From: an uncultured Eubacteriales bacterium
Lineage (GTDB): Bacteria > Bacillota > Clostridia > Oscillospirales > CAG-272
Direction of reading: 5' to 3'
Length of the DNA stretch: 64,000 nucleotides
Assembly (NCBI GenBank): GCA_934432725.1
Contig: CAKRZE010000003.1
Location: forward strand, 62,001 to 126,000
The notes under the pieces are model-generated. The model had not been told where the DNA came from. It was given only the letters and a program-made list of their open reading frames with translations, and did no database searches. Every line of letters begins with the position of its first letter. Position 1 is the stretch's first letter. Made by a program: the position numbers and the translations under genes. Shown in pieces: positions 28,201 through 36,032 of this stretch.

Positions 28201-29282
28201 AGGCTCCTCCGATGCCGGTTGAGGATTTAAAGCTGAGCTTTACACGCTCCTCCGAAAATGCCGGGCTGTATTTTGATCTGTCCTGGGCGTGCGGCGATCG
28301 CGCAGACTCCAAGCGTCCCGTGACGGCGGGATACCGCATTTACCTTTATGATATTGCAGAGGACGCATATAAGCTGGTCGAAACGATTTGGGATGCGCAG
28401 ACCGCCGCCTATCGCTATGAAAATTTCTTTGACGGGCGGGAATATTACAGCTTTATGGTGACCGCCTTCTCGGAGGCATCCTATACGGCGCCTTCTCTTG
28501 AAAGCGCACCGCGCTATATCACCTACTACATCTCTTCCGCCGAATCGACGATTCTGAAAATTGCGAAGACCGGAACCGATGGTCTGACAGATACCTATAC
28601 CATCTATTTTGCCGACGGTACGACCCAGGCCTTTGTGGTGGAGAACGGAAACGGAATCACCGCGATCAACCCGCTCGGCAGCGATGAAGAAACCGGCACG
28701 GATACCTATCAGATCGTCTTTGCGGACGGAAGCACCACGACCTTTACGGTCAAAAACGGATTTGACGGAAAGCAGGGGGAGAAGGGTGAAAAAGGAGAGC
28801 GCGGCGAAGACGGCATCGGTATTGACCGTGTGGAAAAGCTCCGCACCGAGGGAGATACGGATTTTTACGCCGTATATCTGACCGACGGCACCTTCTTCAC
28901 ATTCCCGGTGGCAAACGGCAGAAACGGGACAAACGGCAAGGACGGTTCGAACGGCAAGGACGGGGCAGACGGCAAGGACGGTATAAACGGAAAAGACGGT
29001 GCGGGAATCAAAAGCATCCGGATCGATAAAAACGGCGACTTCCTCTTTACGATGGAGGACGGAAGCGTGATCAACGCAGGCAGGGCTGGGGCAGACGGCG
29101 AGCTGGAAAGCCGCTTTTCCGAGGCGCAGGCACAGATCGGCGTTCTGAAGCAGCAGGTGCAGGGGCAGAAGAACTCTCAGATCATCGCATACTGCGCACT
29201 GGTGCTTTCCCTGATCAGCCTCTTGTGGAATATTGCCTCTCTGATCGTATTTATCATGCGGGCAAGAAGGGAAATGAACTGA
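25245..29282 (+). CDS. Large secreted FG-GAP/collagen-like surface protein
   Basis: 1,345 aa. A signal peptide (basic SSVRRQ then AAALLSLVTVIGLLPYTVLA) leads to an FG-GAP/VCBS-type propeller region with calcium loops DFNGDGRDDL, DFNGDGIDDL and DIDNDGRDEI. A central part (around FGAGFAGEMAGGVGPQVELR) has long alternating Ser/Thr/Gly segments I cannot assign. A fibronectin-III-like domain, two repeats of an ADG(T/S)T...VENG/VKNG module, and collagen-like Gly-X-Y stretches (GEKGEKGERGEDG; repeated NGKDG) follow. The C-terminus has a short coiled coil and a transmembrane helix with a basic end (IMRARREMN). Start at 25245 or 25293, both before the signal peptide. Probably a cell-surface adhesive or structural protein. 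Confidence 0.88.
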   Translation: MYTTNDRHFFRGTGRKMSSVRRQLAARIAAALLSLVTVIGLLPYTVLADSAAASDAARGDQRFGSLIDPGKPSGYSDTMMNPYGYGQGQRFLLSEQNELLLYYTFDTDKNPQHRYTAWYDSYEKGKGTSLRDKRDGFGSFGMYDGTQAYAYVEAVGFDPNGTGRRDHVAYVGYENGSTGGEKGYVLWVLNTVSGQQYGPFRVSNGACGWLEKNSADLYAGSNFFNIAAGDFNGDGRDDLVISVVDDNGSYGLSQLRFANGSVQTVSRENRKLLHPVYRSAVSEINFGKDGGKAKDKLSVDLAVGDFNGDGIDDLAVLSYPNYGNALNKNAKLKDVRFGMPYLSVAHGKAGSGCILDEAAAARYLDAGTRTMRLLHGIEMELDHVTMFCSAVTAGDIDNDGRDEIITAGYEGVSLADEGKGVEYMALSPTHLLYGSFFVEGGKLTLIEYQELAMNAWTKEDSGMNDDVGPKFSVAAAAIDGKGSRERIFISGDMYKCQPESNKLYIQPSDTREDLRESPLTLNYFRSADKHVKAGTVGKSYIASVAVGNFEETTDGRCQIAYVVGLQNANRQHKYSFSVHIAGGNEYADGSARNYYCATGDYIFYEQSFGLDKRPNCVAVAIDRDNDGIVASYRGAAYAWSDPQVRAILQASPYFAELNDGVHYEFLNDTPETTYATSVTYTFETSNSKSVSFGAGFAGEMAGGVGPQVELRAGYAMDWCEAFTKTLETSVTNSFSAGFYDTVVIYRTPVFVYSYDIWYRDADGNPKTDILQYSIPKAPRYEQLSIDRYNEFVDYYNGLMQAGAEEKGIPEEDYRKTFMQKLMAEDLFLGHEGDPYGYYMDGVSGGLDPIPEQYGLLLRLSANAGQNQIEYSYSESEGETKEISHGFTFDLTITGGFDIGAVSARAGGYVSLQYMKGNSVTRTHGTGTSFSGTVMGINGKEMQEAGLDPDAWSFNWRLAKWDSNLKDNSENSTGKVPVIGYVLSQVQAPPMPVEDLKLSFTRSSENAGLYFDLSWACGDRADSKRPVTAGYRIYLYDIAEDAYKLVETIWDAQTAAYRYENFFDGREYYSFMVTAFSEASYTAPSLESAPRYITYYISSAESTILKIAKTGTDGLTDTYTIYFADGTTQAFVVENGNGITAINPLGSDEETGTDTYQIVFADGSTTTFTVKNGFDGKQGEKGEKGERGEDGIGIDRVEKLRTEGDTDFYAVYLTDGTFFTFPVANGRNGTNGKDGSNGKDGADGKDGINGKDGAGIKSIRIDKNGDFLFTMEDGSVINAGRAGADGELESRFSEAQAQIGVLKQQVQGQKNSQIIAYCALVLSLISLLWNIASLIVFIMRARREMN

Positions 29283-29330
29283 CGAAAATCGGCTCCGGCA
29301 AAGATGTCATGATGAAAAGATGAAAAAATC

Positions 29331-29362
29331 AGCAGGCGCGGCGATTTATCGCCGCGCCTGCT
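29331..29362 (-). terminator. Terminator, minus strand (possibly bidirectional)
   Basis: Perfect 15-bp stem from AGCAGGCGCGGCGAT with a 2-nt centre; minus-strand tail GATTTTTTC. Serves the minus-strand membrane gene ending at 29517, and probably also stops the convergent surface-protein transcript. Confidence 0.8.
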
Positions 29363-29516
29363 GCCGTGTTGACCGCCCGACGCCGGATATTGTCAGCTGT
29401 ATGCCGGGGTCCGCCGACATATACGGAATACCGGCAGGAGAGCCGGCAAAAACGTTCCTGTCAGAACCGGAGCTTCATTCCCGATTTCCTTGCGGGGGAG
29501 TACGACCGATTGCATT

Positions 29517-30311
29517 TCATCCGGCGGCAGGACCGGATACGCGTTCGGCATTGTTTTCCCGGATTCTTTCCTGAAAAGAAAGCGGAGTCTCCCGGCGGGT
29601 CATCTGCTCGGTGAATTTCCTTGTGTATGCAAGGAAAATCAGGTAGATATACGGCATGCCGAGGTTAGTTTCAAGCAGGGAATTGACGATCAGCGGGCGT
29701 AGCTTGTCCGAAAGACCGAGAAAGCCTGCCGACCGGATTCCGCCGAGGAGCAGCCCAGCCTCCCAGCCGAACTGTACAAGAATGCCGATGGCGAGCAGCC
29801 ATGGGATATTGACGCGCTGTTCCCGGCTTTGCTGCCGGAGATTGTAGAGGATGAGCGCCAGATAGCCCGCGAACAGGATCAGAGCCATATATCCGTGGTA
29901 CTCTCCGGTGGTGCGCTGAATGACGATGGGGACTGCCTCCGGAGAGCGGAAGGTATTCGTCAGAAGCGGGCAGACAAACCACCAGACAAGGATCAGAAAG
30001 GACCATTCGAACAGGTTCCGGTCCTTTGAAATCCACAGCCATATCCATGCGAAGTTTGTAAAGCCATAGCTCATGGACATCCAGAGCAGCACAAGGAACA
30101 GACTGCTGCCCTCCGAAATGCTGCGCGCATGGCAGACCAGATGAAAAATGCCGAAGTCCACCAGCATATACAGAATGCCGGCAAGAAAGCCGACAAGAAC
30201 GGTCATATATTTCTTTTTCCGGAGGAGAAGCGCGGCAAAAACCGCGAGAAAGAGAAGGTCAAATCCGATATAGAGCGGGTAAAACGACCGCTTTGCAATG
30301 AGCTCGGTCAT
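29517..30311 (-). CDS. Multi-pass membrane protein, unknown function
   Basis: 264 aa, seven or eight hydrophobic segments starting at about residue 13 (LYIGFDLLFLAVFAALLL), spaced by short loops with conserved-looking W, G and E residues. No transporter or enzyme motif recognised. It begins behind a conventional SD (AAAAAGGAG, 6-nt spacing) and is followed by a strong terminator. Single gene between a surface protein and the sugar catabolic cluster; no role can be assigned. Confidence 0.8.
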   Translation of the reverse strand: MTELIAKRSFYPLYIGFDLLFLAVFAALLLRKKKYMTVLVGFLAGILYMLVDFGIFHLVCHARSISEGSSLFLVLLWMSMSYGFTNFAWIWLWISKDRNLFEWSFLILVWWFVCPLLTNTFRSPEAVPIVIQRTTGEYHGYMALILFAGYLALILYNLRQQSREQRVNIPWLLAIGILVQFGWEAGLLLGGIRSAGFLGLSDKLRPLIVNSLLETNLGMPYIYLIFLAYTRKFTEQMTRRETPLSFQERIRENNAERVSGPAAG

Positions 30312-30350
30312 AAGGGACTCCTTTTTATAAATTCTGCCGGCATATAGGGG

Positions 30351-30393
30351 AGCGATCCGCCGCCTGTTTGTTCGGGCGGCGGATCGCTTTTTT
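30351..30393 (+). terminator. Strong plus-strand terminator hairpin without a plus-strand gene
   Basis: 14-bp perfect stem AGCGATCCGCCGCC / GGCGGCGGATCGCT, 10-nt loop, six T on the plus strand. It lies between two minus-strand genes, so it points against the annotated transcription. On the minus strand it lacks a T tail. Confidence 0.7.
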
Positions 30394-30564
30394 GCGGCAG
30401 GAAGCTTTTCCGTGCAGTATACCGGACTAGGGCGGCGCAAGCCGTTTCCGGTGAGCGGAGGAGACATCGGAAACAGGAAAGCCGTGCGGCGGACGCCTCC
30501 TGACGCGCAGAGACGGCAGCGGCGAGGCACACCGGTCTTCCGCGCGCCCGCGCAAGCGATGCTG

Positions 30565-31308
30565 TCAGCTCTGACGCAGTGTCTCCAGCGTCGGATCGAT
30601 CATCGGGCTGCCCAGCTGATCGCGATACACCGCAGGGGCGATCCATAAGACGGCATTTTTCAGGATCCTTCGGACATAGGGGTTTTGGAAGGAGCCGTTC
30701 GTTTCATGCCCGGGCTGGAAATAGAAGATCTTTCCGTACCCCCGGTTCCAGACGCAGCCGCTGCGGAATACCTCTCCGATGTCGAACCAGCCCTCAAAAA
30801 TCACCTCATCCGGACGCGGGATATCAAACCGCTCGCCATAGCATTCCTCTATTCCAAGCTCAAAGTACGGAGGAATTCCCCGGGCAATCGGATGGTTCGG
30901 CGCAATGCAGAACATGCGCTCATATGTATCGTCCCGCCAGCGGAGGTCACAGGAGGTTCCCATCATTCTGCGGAAAATCTTGGAGTAATGTCCGGAATGC
31001 AGAACAATCAGCCCCATTCCCTGAAGGATCCGTTTTTGGATCCGGTCAACCAGCTCGTCGCTGACCGCATCGTGCGCGGCGTGCCCCCACCAGATCAGAA
31101 CATCGGTCTCTTCCAAAAGGCTTTGCGGCAGACCCTGCTCCGGCTGATCCAGAACGGCTGTGCGGACCTCAACCGCATCGGGACCGAGCTCCTTGACGAT
31201 ATCCGCGACCGTACCGTGAATGCCGTCCGGATGGTACGGCTTCATGGCATCCCGGATGCCCTCCTGACGCTCATGTACATTTTCATTCCATACGGTGACG
31301 TGAATCAT
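30565..31308 (-). CDS. ThuA-like protein (trehalose utilisation family)
   Basis: 247 aa of the ThuA/class I glutamine-amidotransferase-like fold. Recognisable segments: VTVWNEN at the N-terminus, DVLIWWGHAAHDAVSD, GMGLIVLHSGHYSKIF (position of the amidotransferase nucleophile turn) and EECYGERFDIP. Such proteins occur with Gfo/Idh/MocA dehydrogenases in sugar catabolism and are thought to process keto-sugars. It is the third gene of the unit, 14 nt after the preceding Gfo/Idh stop, with a strong AGGAGGTG SD. Confidence 0.88.
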   Translation of the reverse strand: MIHVTVWNENVHERQEGIRDAMKPYHPDGIHGTVADIVKELGPDAVEVRTAVLDQPEQGLPQSLLEETDVLIWWGHAAHDAVSDELVDRIQKRILQGMGLIVLHSGHYSKIFRRMMGTSCDLRWRDDTYERMFCIAPNHPIARGIPPYFELGIEECYGERFDIPRPDEVIFEGWFDIGEVFRSGCVWNRGYGKIFYFQPGHETNGSFQNPYVRRILKNAVLWIAPAVYRDQLGSPMIDPTLETLRQS

Positions 31309-31322
31309 TGTGACACCTCCTG

Positions 31323-32375
31323 TCATTCAAACCGGACGATCTGATGCTTGCGGTCGGACTCAAATGCAGCCTCCATCAGCCGCATGACCCGCATGATTTC
31401 ATCGTGACGGATCACGCTTTCTGCCTTTCCGTCCAGCACATCGATGATATTCCGGTAAAAATCGAACACATCGGCATGGACATGAGGCAGAACGGAGCAG
31501 CGGATGGTTTCATCCGTGCGAGGCGCCATGGTTTTGGTCAGACCGGCTGCGGTCCGGACCGGAACGGCATCGGCGTTGCTCCAGTCGGTGATGTTGACAA
31601 TCTCGGCATCGGAGCCGAAATCTCTCATGAGCGCAGAGCCGTTCTCTCCCTGCATATACCACCGGGGCAGATTGATGAAGTTGCTGGTGCCGACCTCAAG
31701 CAGCGCTTCCTTGCCGCTTTCAAACGTGATGACCATCCGGAAGCCGTCATCCACCTCATAATTTGTCACATGATGCATATGGGCATAGACATACGTGATC
31801 TTTTCCCGCACCATCTGGAGCATCTGGTCCAGAATATGTACGCCCCAGTCCAGCATCATGCCGCCGCCGTGTTCTTTCTTTCCGCGCCAGTCCCCCGGAA
31901 TTCCGCGGGAGCCGTGCACTCTGGATTCGATGCTGAACACATCGCCGAGCAGTCCCTCGTCATAGATTTTCTTCATGGTCAGAAAATCCTCGTCCCAGCG
32001 GCGGTTCTGATGAACGGTGAAAAGCCGTTTCGCATCGTCTGCCGCTTTCAGCATTTCCGACAAATCGGCGCTTGAAAGCGTGACCGGTTTTTCGGAAATG
32101 ACATTCTTGCCCGCCTGGAGTGCGCGGATTGCATACGGCTTGTGCCAATCGTTCGGTACGGTCAGAAGAAGGATATCCACGCAGGGATCAGCCAGGACCT
32201 CGTCAAAGCTGCGGTAGGCACGGTAGCCGTTTTTCTCCGCTTCCGCAAGCTTTCCGGGATCGGTATCATAGATGCCGCAGACCCGGATCCTTTCCCTGTT
32301 TTGCAGGGACTGCACATGCCAATGTCCCATGCCGCCATAGCCGATCAGGGCGAGCTGATACTGATTGTTTTTCAT
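31323..32375 (-). CDS. Gfo/Idh/MocA family oxidoreductase
   Basis: 350 aa NAD(P)-dependent sugar or inositol dehydrogenase. Rossmann start LALIGYGGMGHWHVQSL, followed by the family EKPVTLSSADL motif (catalytic Lys of EKP) and the C-terminal alpha/beta domain with GGGMMLDWGVHILDQML (catalytic Asp/His region). Middle gene of a three-gene catabolic unit. A hairpin-bridged RBS precedes it even though it is internal, showing that the structure is not tied to transcript 5' ends. Confidence 0.93.
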   Translation of the reverse strand: MKNNQYQLALIGYGGMGHWHVQSLQNRERIRVCGIYDTDPGKLAEAEKNGYRAYRSFDEVLADPCVDILLLTVPNDWHKPYAIRALQAGKNVISEKPVTLSSADLSEMLKAADDAKRLFTVHQNRRWDEDFLTMKKIYDEGLLGDVFSIESRVHGSRGIPGDWRGKKEHGGGMMLDWGVHILDQMLQMVREKITYVYAHMHHVTNYEVDDGFRMVITFESGKEALLEVGTSNFINLPRWYMQGENGSALMRDFGSDAEIVNITDWSNADAVPVRTAAGLTKTMAPRTDETIRCSVLPHVHADVFDFYRNIIDVLDGKAESVIRHDEIMRVMRLMEAAFESDRKHQIVRFE

Positions 32376-32414
32376 GTTTTGAACCTATACCCTCCTTACG
32401 AAGGGGTCCTTTCT
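32376..32414 (-). promoter_or_regulatory. Hairpin-bridged RBS, internal Gfo/Idh gene
   Basis: AGAAAGGA (32407-32414), hairpin CCCCTT-CGT-AAGGAGGG (32390-32406, one bulged A), then TATAGGTTCAAAAC and ATG at 32375. Less perfect than the others because of the bulge. Confidence 0.55.
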
Positions 32415-32533
32415 TTGGGCTGTAAGCCGGAAATGCCGCGGCATTTGGTTTTGCTCCGGGCAGTCCGGCTGTCCTGTGAAATTCCGGATGCGCGCCGACC
32501 GCATCGGACCGGAGCGCTTCGGGGAGGAGCCGG

Positions 32534-33619
32534 TTACTCCGAAAGATAAACGGGCTTTCCGGTTTTGGCACTTTCGTAAATGGCTTCCAGAATCCGTGTG
32601 ACGGTGTATGCCTGCTCGGGCTTTACAACGATATCCGTCCCGTTCCGGACGGCATTGTAAAAGACCTGCTGCTCCACGACCTCCGGGGCGCTTCCGCTGG
32701 TTCCTTCGTAAAAGGCTGCGCCGCCCGCATTCATATCGGGGCGTTCTATGTACTGCCTGCCGTACTTTACGCCGTTGAGCCGGATGCCGTCCCGCATATC
32801 AAGTCCGGCTTTTGTGCCGCAGAGCAGAGTGGAAGCCTCCTGTGCGTCCAGAATGTTGAGCGCCCAGCTGGATTCCAGCGAGATTGTTGCACCGTTTTCC
32901 ATGACGATGAAGCCGAAGGCGGAATCCTCTACCGTATATTTTTCCGGATCCCAATCTCCCCATGCGTTTGCCGTTTCCCGCTGCTTTCCGAGCTTTTTAA
33001 AGACCGATCCGACAACCATTTTCGGGCGGTAATTGTCCATCAGCCACAGCGTCAGGTCGAGGGCATGGGTCCCGATGTCGATCAGAGGACCGCCGCCCTG
33101 CTCATATTCGTTGAGAAAGACGCCCCACGTCGGGACCGCGCGTCTGCGCAGTGCAAGCGCTTTGGCGTAGTAGATTTCGCCAAGCTCGCCGTCCTCGCAG
33201 AGGCGCTTCATATACGCAGCCTCTGCCTTGTAGCGGGTCTGATACCCGACAGTCAGTATTTTTCCGCTTTCCTTGGCTGCGTCCAGCATTTTTTTGGCTT
33301 CCGCAGAATTGATTGCCATCGGTTTCTCGCAGATGACATGCTTTCCGGCGTGCAGCGCGTCAACCGTGATGAAGCTGTGCGAACGGTTCGGCGTACAGAC
33401 GTGTACGGCGGTGATGGAGGGATCCTTCAGAAGATCGCGGTAGTCCGTATAGACCTTGGCATCCGGTGTGCCGAAGGTTCTTTTTGCCGCCTCCGCCTTT
33501 TCCGGAATGAGGTCGCAAAACGCGACCATTTCCACATCGGGAAGCTGTCTGACCGATGGCATGTGCTTTCCGTTTGCGATGCCGCCGCATCCGATGATTC
33601 CGACCTTGATTTTTTCCAT
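32534..33619 (-). CDS. Gfo/Idh/MocA family oxidoreductase
   Basis: 361 aa. VGIIGCGGIANGKHM (NAD-binding), CTPNRSHSFI, CEKPMAINSAEA (catalytic Lys), GGPLIDIGTHALDLTLWLMD (Asp/His). It is only distantly similar to the neighbouring paralogue; two different dehydrogenases with a ThuA protein suggest stepwise oxidation and reduction of one sugar. First structural gene downstream of the LacI regulator. The long upstream open frame is rejected because the Rossmann motif begins at MEKIKVG and a bridged RBS precedes it. Confidence 0.93.
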   Translation of the reverse strand: MEKIKVGIIGCGGIANGKHMPSVRQLPDVEMVAFCDLIPEKAEAAKRTFGTPDAKVYTDYRDLLKDPSITAVHVCTPNRSHSFITVDALHAGKHVICEKPMAINSAEAKKMLDAAKESGKILTVGYQTRYKAEAAYMKRLCEDGELGEIYYAKALALRRRAVPTWGVFLNEYEQGGGPLIDIGTHALDLTLWLMDNYRPKMVVGSVFKKLGKQRETANAWGDWDPEKYTVEDSAFGFIVMENGATISLESSWALNILDAQEASTLLCGTKAGLDMRDGIRLNGVKYGRQYIERPDMNAGGAAFYEGTSGSAPEVVEQQVFYNAVRNGTDIVVKPEQAYTVTRILEAIYESAKTGKPVYLSE

Positions 33620-33660
33620 GTCGTGTCTGTCGCTTTCGTCCTGACGAAAGCTTCCTTTCC
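33620..33660 (-). promoter_or_regulatory. Hairpin-bridged RBS of the 32534-33619 gene
   Basis: GGAAAGGAA (33652-33660), hairpin arms GCTTTCGTC and GACGAAAGC (33632-33651), then 12 nt to ATG at 33619. No GGT follows the stem in this copy. Confidence 0.7.
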
Positions 33661-34376
33661 TTGGAATTGCGGCATGATCTGCCGCTGTATTTTTTTCGGC
33701 AACAGCCGTAGGGAACAGGGAAGGGGTATGGGATCTGTGAAAAGCATCGATGCTTTTCACAGACCGTAGAATGCCGGTCGGGATTTCTGCATTTTCGATG
33801 CGATCCCGATCGTTTTTACCCTCGCACATTTGTTTTTCGTTTTTCCGGGGGCAAAACGGAGGCGCTCAGCCACCGGGACCAATGCCCAATGGGGTAAAAA
33901 GCGCAAAACGGGTTTTCCTCTTTTCAAACCGAAGGGATGCAGCCCTGCGGCGGGAAAGGGGAACCGGAAGACTCCGGTATGTGCGCCGTTTTACCGGGCG
34001 GCGCCGCGGAACGTTTGCGGCGGTTCCGGGGGCGGAAGGAGAGCTTCTGACCGGGAGCGCGCTGTTTCAAAGACCTTTCGCGTTACATCTGAAGCTGCAC
34101 GTTTTTGTGACCGAAGTGCGCGGAAGCCGGTCCGGACGATGTGCGGCAGTCCGGGGGAGTGCGGAACTCCGGAAAGAGCCGCTTCGGAAGCCGCCGCAGT
34201 GCCGGATTTGCCGCTTTGCGACAGCACGGCATCCCTTGAACGGGGCGATCGCCGGCTGTGTCCCTGCCGGACCTTACAGGCACTTTGTCATGCGGTTTGT
34301 CTGCGGCAGTCCGGCGGCGGGAGGGGGTCTCGGGCTCTTTCCGGGAAAATCGGTCCGCCGACGGGGCTGTTTCCGG
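33661..34376. other. Regulatory gap between LacI and the sugar catabolic genes
   Basis: About 700 bp without a supported gene. It contains a 30-bp perfect palindrome (33734-33763). The rest is GC-rich with no recognisable product. Confidence 0.5.
33734..33763. promoter_or_regulatory. 30-bp perfect palindrome, possible LacI-type operator
   Basis: Half-site TCTGTGAAAAGCATC followed by its exact complement, centred on CG as in LacI-family operators. It lies 115 bp upstream of the first catabolic gene start and downstream of the lacI-type gene. As RNA it could also fold into a hairpin, though it lacks a T tail. Confidence 0.55.
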
Positions 34377-35363
34377 CTATACGGTCTCCCGCAGAAGCAG
34401 TCTGTGCGGAAGCAGCACGGTACGGTCCGGCGCCTGCGGATTCTGCAGCTTTTCGGCTAAAAGCTGCATGGCATGCTCGCCCAGAGCCAGCTGCGGCTGA
34501 GAAACCGTGGACAGAGAGGGCGTATAAACCGCCGAAAAAGAGATATCGTCAAAGCCGATGACAGCGATGTCCTCCGGAATTCTGACGCCGTGCGACAGAA
34601 GAAACCGCAGTGCGCCGAGCGCCACCGTGTCGGCAACTGCGAAAATCGCAGTCGGACGGTCGGGAAGCGCCAACAGCTTTTCCGCTGAGCGCATGCCGCT
34701 GTTATAGCTGTAGGTATCGCGCACAAGGTACGCTTCGCAGAGCGGAATTCCGTGCCCGGAAAGTGCGCGTCTGTATCCCTGCTCCCGTTCCTCGGAGGAC
34801 AAAACGCCCTGACTGGAGCCGAGAAATGCGATTTTCCGGTGTCCCTTTGCAATCAGCGCCGAGACTGCATCGTATCCTGCCTCCTCATTCCGGACGGAAA
34901 CAAAGGAGGTGGCGCTTCCCGGGATTCTTTCGCAGCATTGCACAACGGGGAAGCTCCGGGCGAGCCGGTTCATCTCCTGTGCGGAAAGCGTGGAGGAAAG
35001 AAAGACCGCACCGTCTGCCAGCTTGGTTTTCAGAAGCGTCAGATACCGTTCCTCCATGGCTCTGTCTGCACCCGTGGGGCATACCATGACGTTATATCCG
35101 CGCTGCTGCGCCTCTGTCTGTATCCCGCGCAGAATCCGGTTGTAAATCTGATTGGAGGTGTTCGGAATCAGGACGAGAATGTCATTTGTGGATTTCCTGC
35201 GCAGATGCGTGCCGAGCATGTTGGGGGTATAGTGCAGCCTGTGCATTGCCTCCCGGACCTTTGAAACGGTTTTGGGAGAAACGACATGCTCCTTGTTCAG
35301 AACGCGGGAAACCGTTGCAACGGAGACTCCCGCCTCTCTTGCCACATCCCGGATGGTTGCCAT
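34377..35363 (-). CDS. LacI-family transcriptional regulator
   Basis: 328 aa. N-terminal helix-turn-helix TIRDVAREAGVSVATVSRVLN, hinge region HYTPNMLGTHLRRK, then the periplasmic-binding-protein-like effector domain (ILVLIPNTSNQIYNRILRG, AIFAVADTVALGALRFL, IAVIGFDDISFSAVYTPSLSTVSQP). Full length. It lies upstream of the two Gfo/Idh genes and ThuA on the same strand and very likely represses them until a sugar ligand binds. Its own promoter has an operator-like palindrome at the predicted start site, suggesting autoregulation. Conventional SD with AGGAGCT before ATG. Confidence 0.95.
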   Translation of the reverse strand: MATIRDVAREAGVSVATVSRVLNKEHVVSPKTVSKVREAMHRLHYTPNMLGTHLRRKSTNDILVLIPNTSNQIYNRILRGIQTEAQQRGYNVMVCPTGADRAMEERYLTLLKTKLADGAVFLSSTLSAQEMNRLARSFPVVQCCERIPGSATSFVSVRNEEAGYDAVSALIAKGHRKIAFLGSSQGVLSSEEREQGYRRALSGHGIPLCEAYLVRDTYSYNSGMRSAEKLLALPDRPTAIFAVADTVALGALRFLLSHGVRIPEDIAVIGFDDISFSAVYTPSLSTVSQPQLALGEHAMQLLAEKLQNPQAPDRTVLLPHRLLLRETV

Positions 35364-35484
35364 AGCTCCTTCGCTCCTTTCTGTAAAATCCGAGAATCCG
35401 GAGAAAAGGGGTATGCTGCGGCGGCAGGCTTATAAAAGTCCGGCAGGACTGACAGCACCGGAGCCGCCGGAGAATATCACCGGG

Positions 35485-35500
35485 ATGTAACGGTTTACAT
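35485..35500. promoter_or_regulatory. Operator-like palindrome at the lacI-type promoter
   Basis: ATGTAA-CGGT-TTACAT: perfect 6-bp arms, 4-bp centre. It covers the predicted transcription start of the minus-strand LacI-type gene. Confidence 0.55.
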
Positions 35501-35505
35501 TTCGG

Positions 35506-35534
35506 ATTATAGCATACCCATCAAGAAATAACAA
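35506..35534 (-). promoter_or_regulatory. Promoter of the lacI-type gene
   Basis: Minus-strand TTGTTA (35529-35534), 17-bp spacer, TATAAT (35506-35511), with the palindrome immediately downstream. Confidence 0.65.
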
Positions 35535-35855
35535 GCGGCATTATAGCTAAAATTCGTCCGGCTTTTTATAGAAAGCGCACAGTGCCGTCCGAAATGAGAC
35601 GGAGGTCTGCCGATTCATCCGGAGGATCAGAACTGCTTTCGGAAATGCCATTTGCGGGAAGCGGTCTGCCGGGCTTTGCGGCAATGGCAAAAGCGGCAGG
35701 CTTTGGCTGCATTTTCCGGGGCTTTTCTGTAAACGGACGGGCAGTTTTTCTGTGTTGGGGCTTCATGCAATCCCGAGGCGCGGCAGGCGGCGCGCAATGC
35801 GGTCAGATTGCCGTGCGGGACGGGACACAATTCGCACCGGATTGCGGGAAAGCCC

Positions 35856-35884
35856 TTGACATGGGCGGAATTTTTTCATATAAT
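35856..35884 (+). promoter_or_regulatory. Consensus promoter of the RpiR-type regulator
   Basis: TTGACA (35856-35861), 17-bp spacer, TATAAT (35879-35884). Leader of about 140 nt. A small hairpin GCTGT-TTTT-ACAGC (36007-36020) with AAGAGG before it and GGAG after it precedes the start; I do not count it among the bridged RBSs. Confidence 0.8.
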
Positions 35885-36032
35885 TAAGTGATATGCGGTG
35901 AAAGAAGCAGTACACAGCACGGATACCGGCGCGGTTCCGAACGCAGAAGCGACCCGGGCTGCCGCAAACTCCGGCGGGTATTTACGCCCGGCGGAAATTC
36001 AAGAGGGCTGTTTTTACAGCACGGAGACAGAA

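Larger units (their letters stand above)
35364..36032. other. Divergent promoter region between lacI-type and rpiR-type genes
   Basis: 669 bp with promoters for both genes and one operator-like palindrome (annotated separately); no supported ORF in between. Confidence 0.55.

Noticed and set aside
33620..33829. 70-residue N-terminal extension of the Gfo/Idh protein
   Set aside because: It crosses the 30-bp palindrome and the bridged RBS; the Rossmann motif starts at MEKIKVG.
36001..36032. Hairpin GCTGT-TTTT-ACAGC before the RpiR-type start as another bridged RBS
   Set aside because: A normal GGAG lies after the hairpin and before the start, and the upstream element is only AAGAGG.
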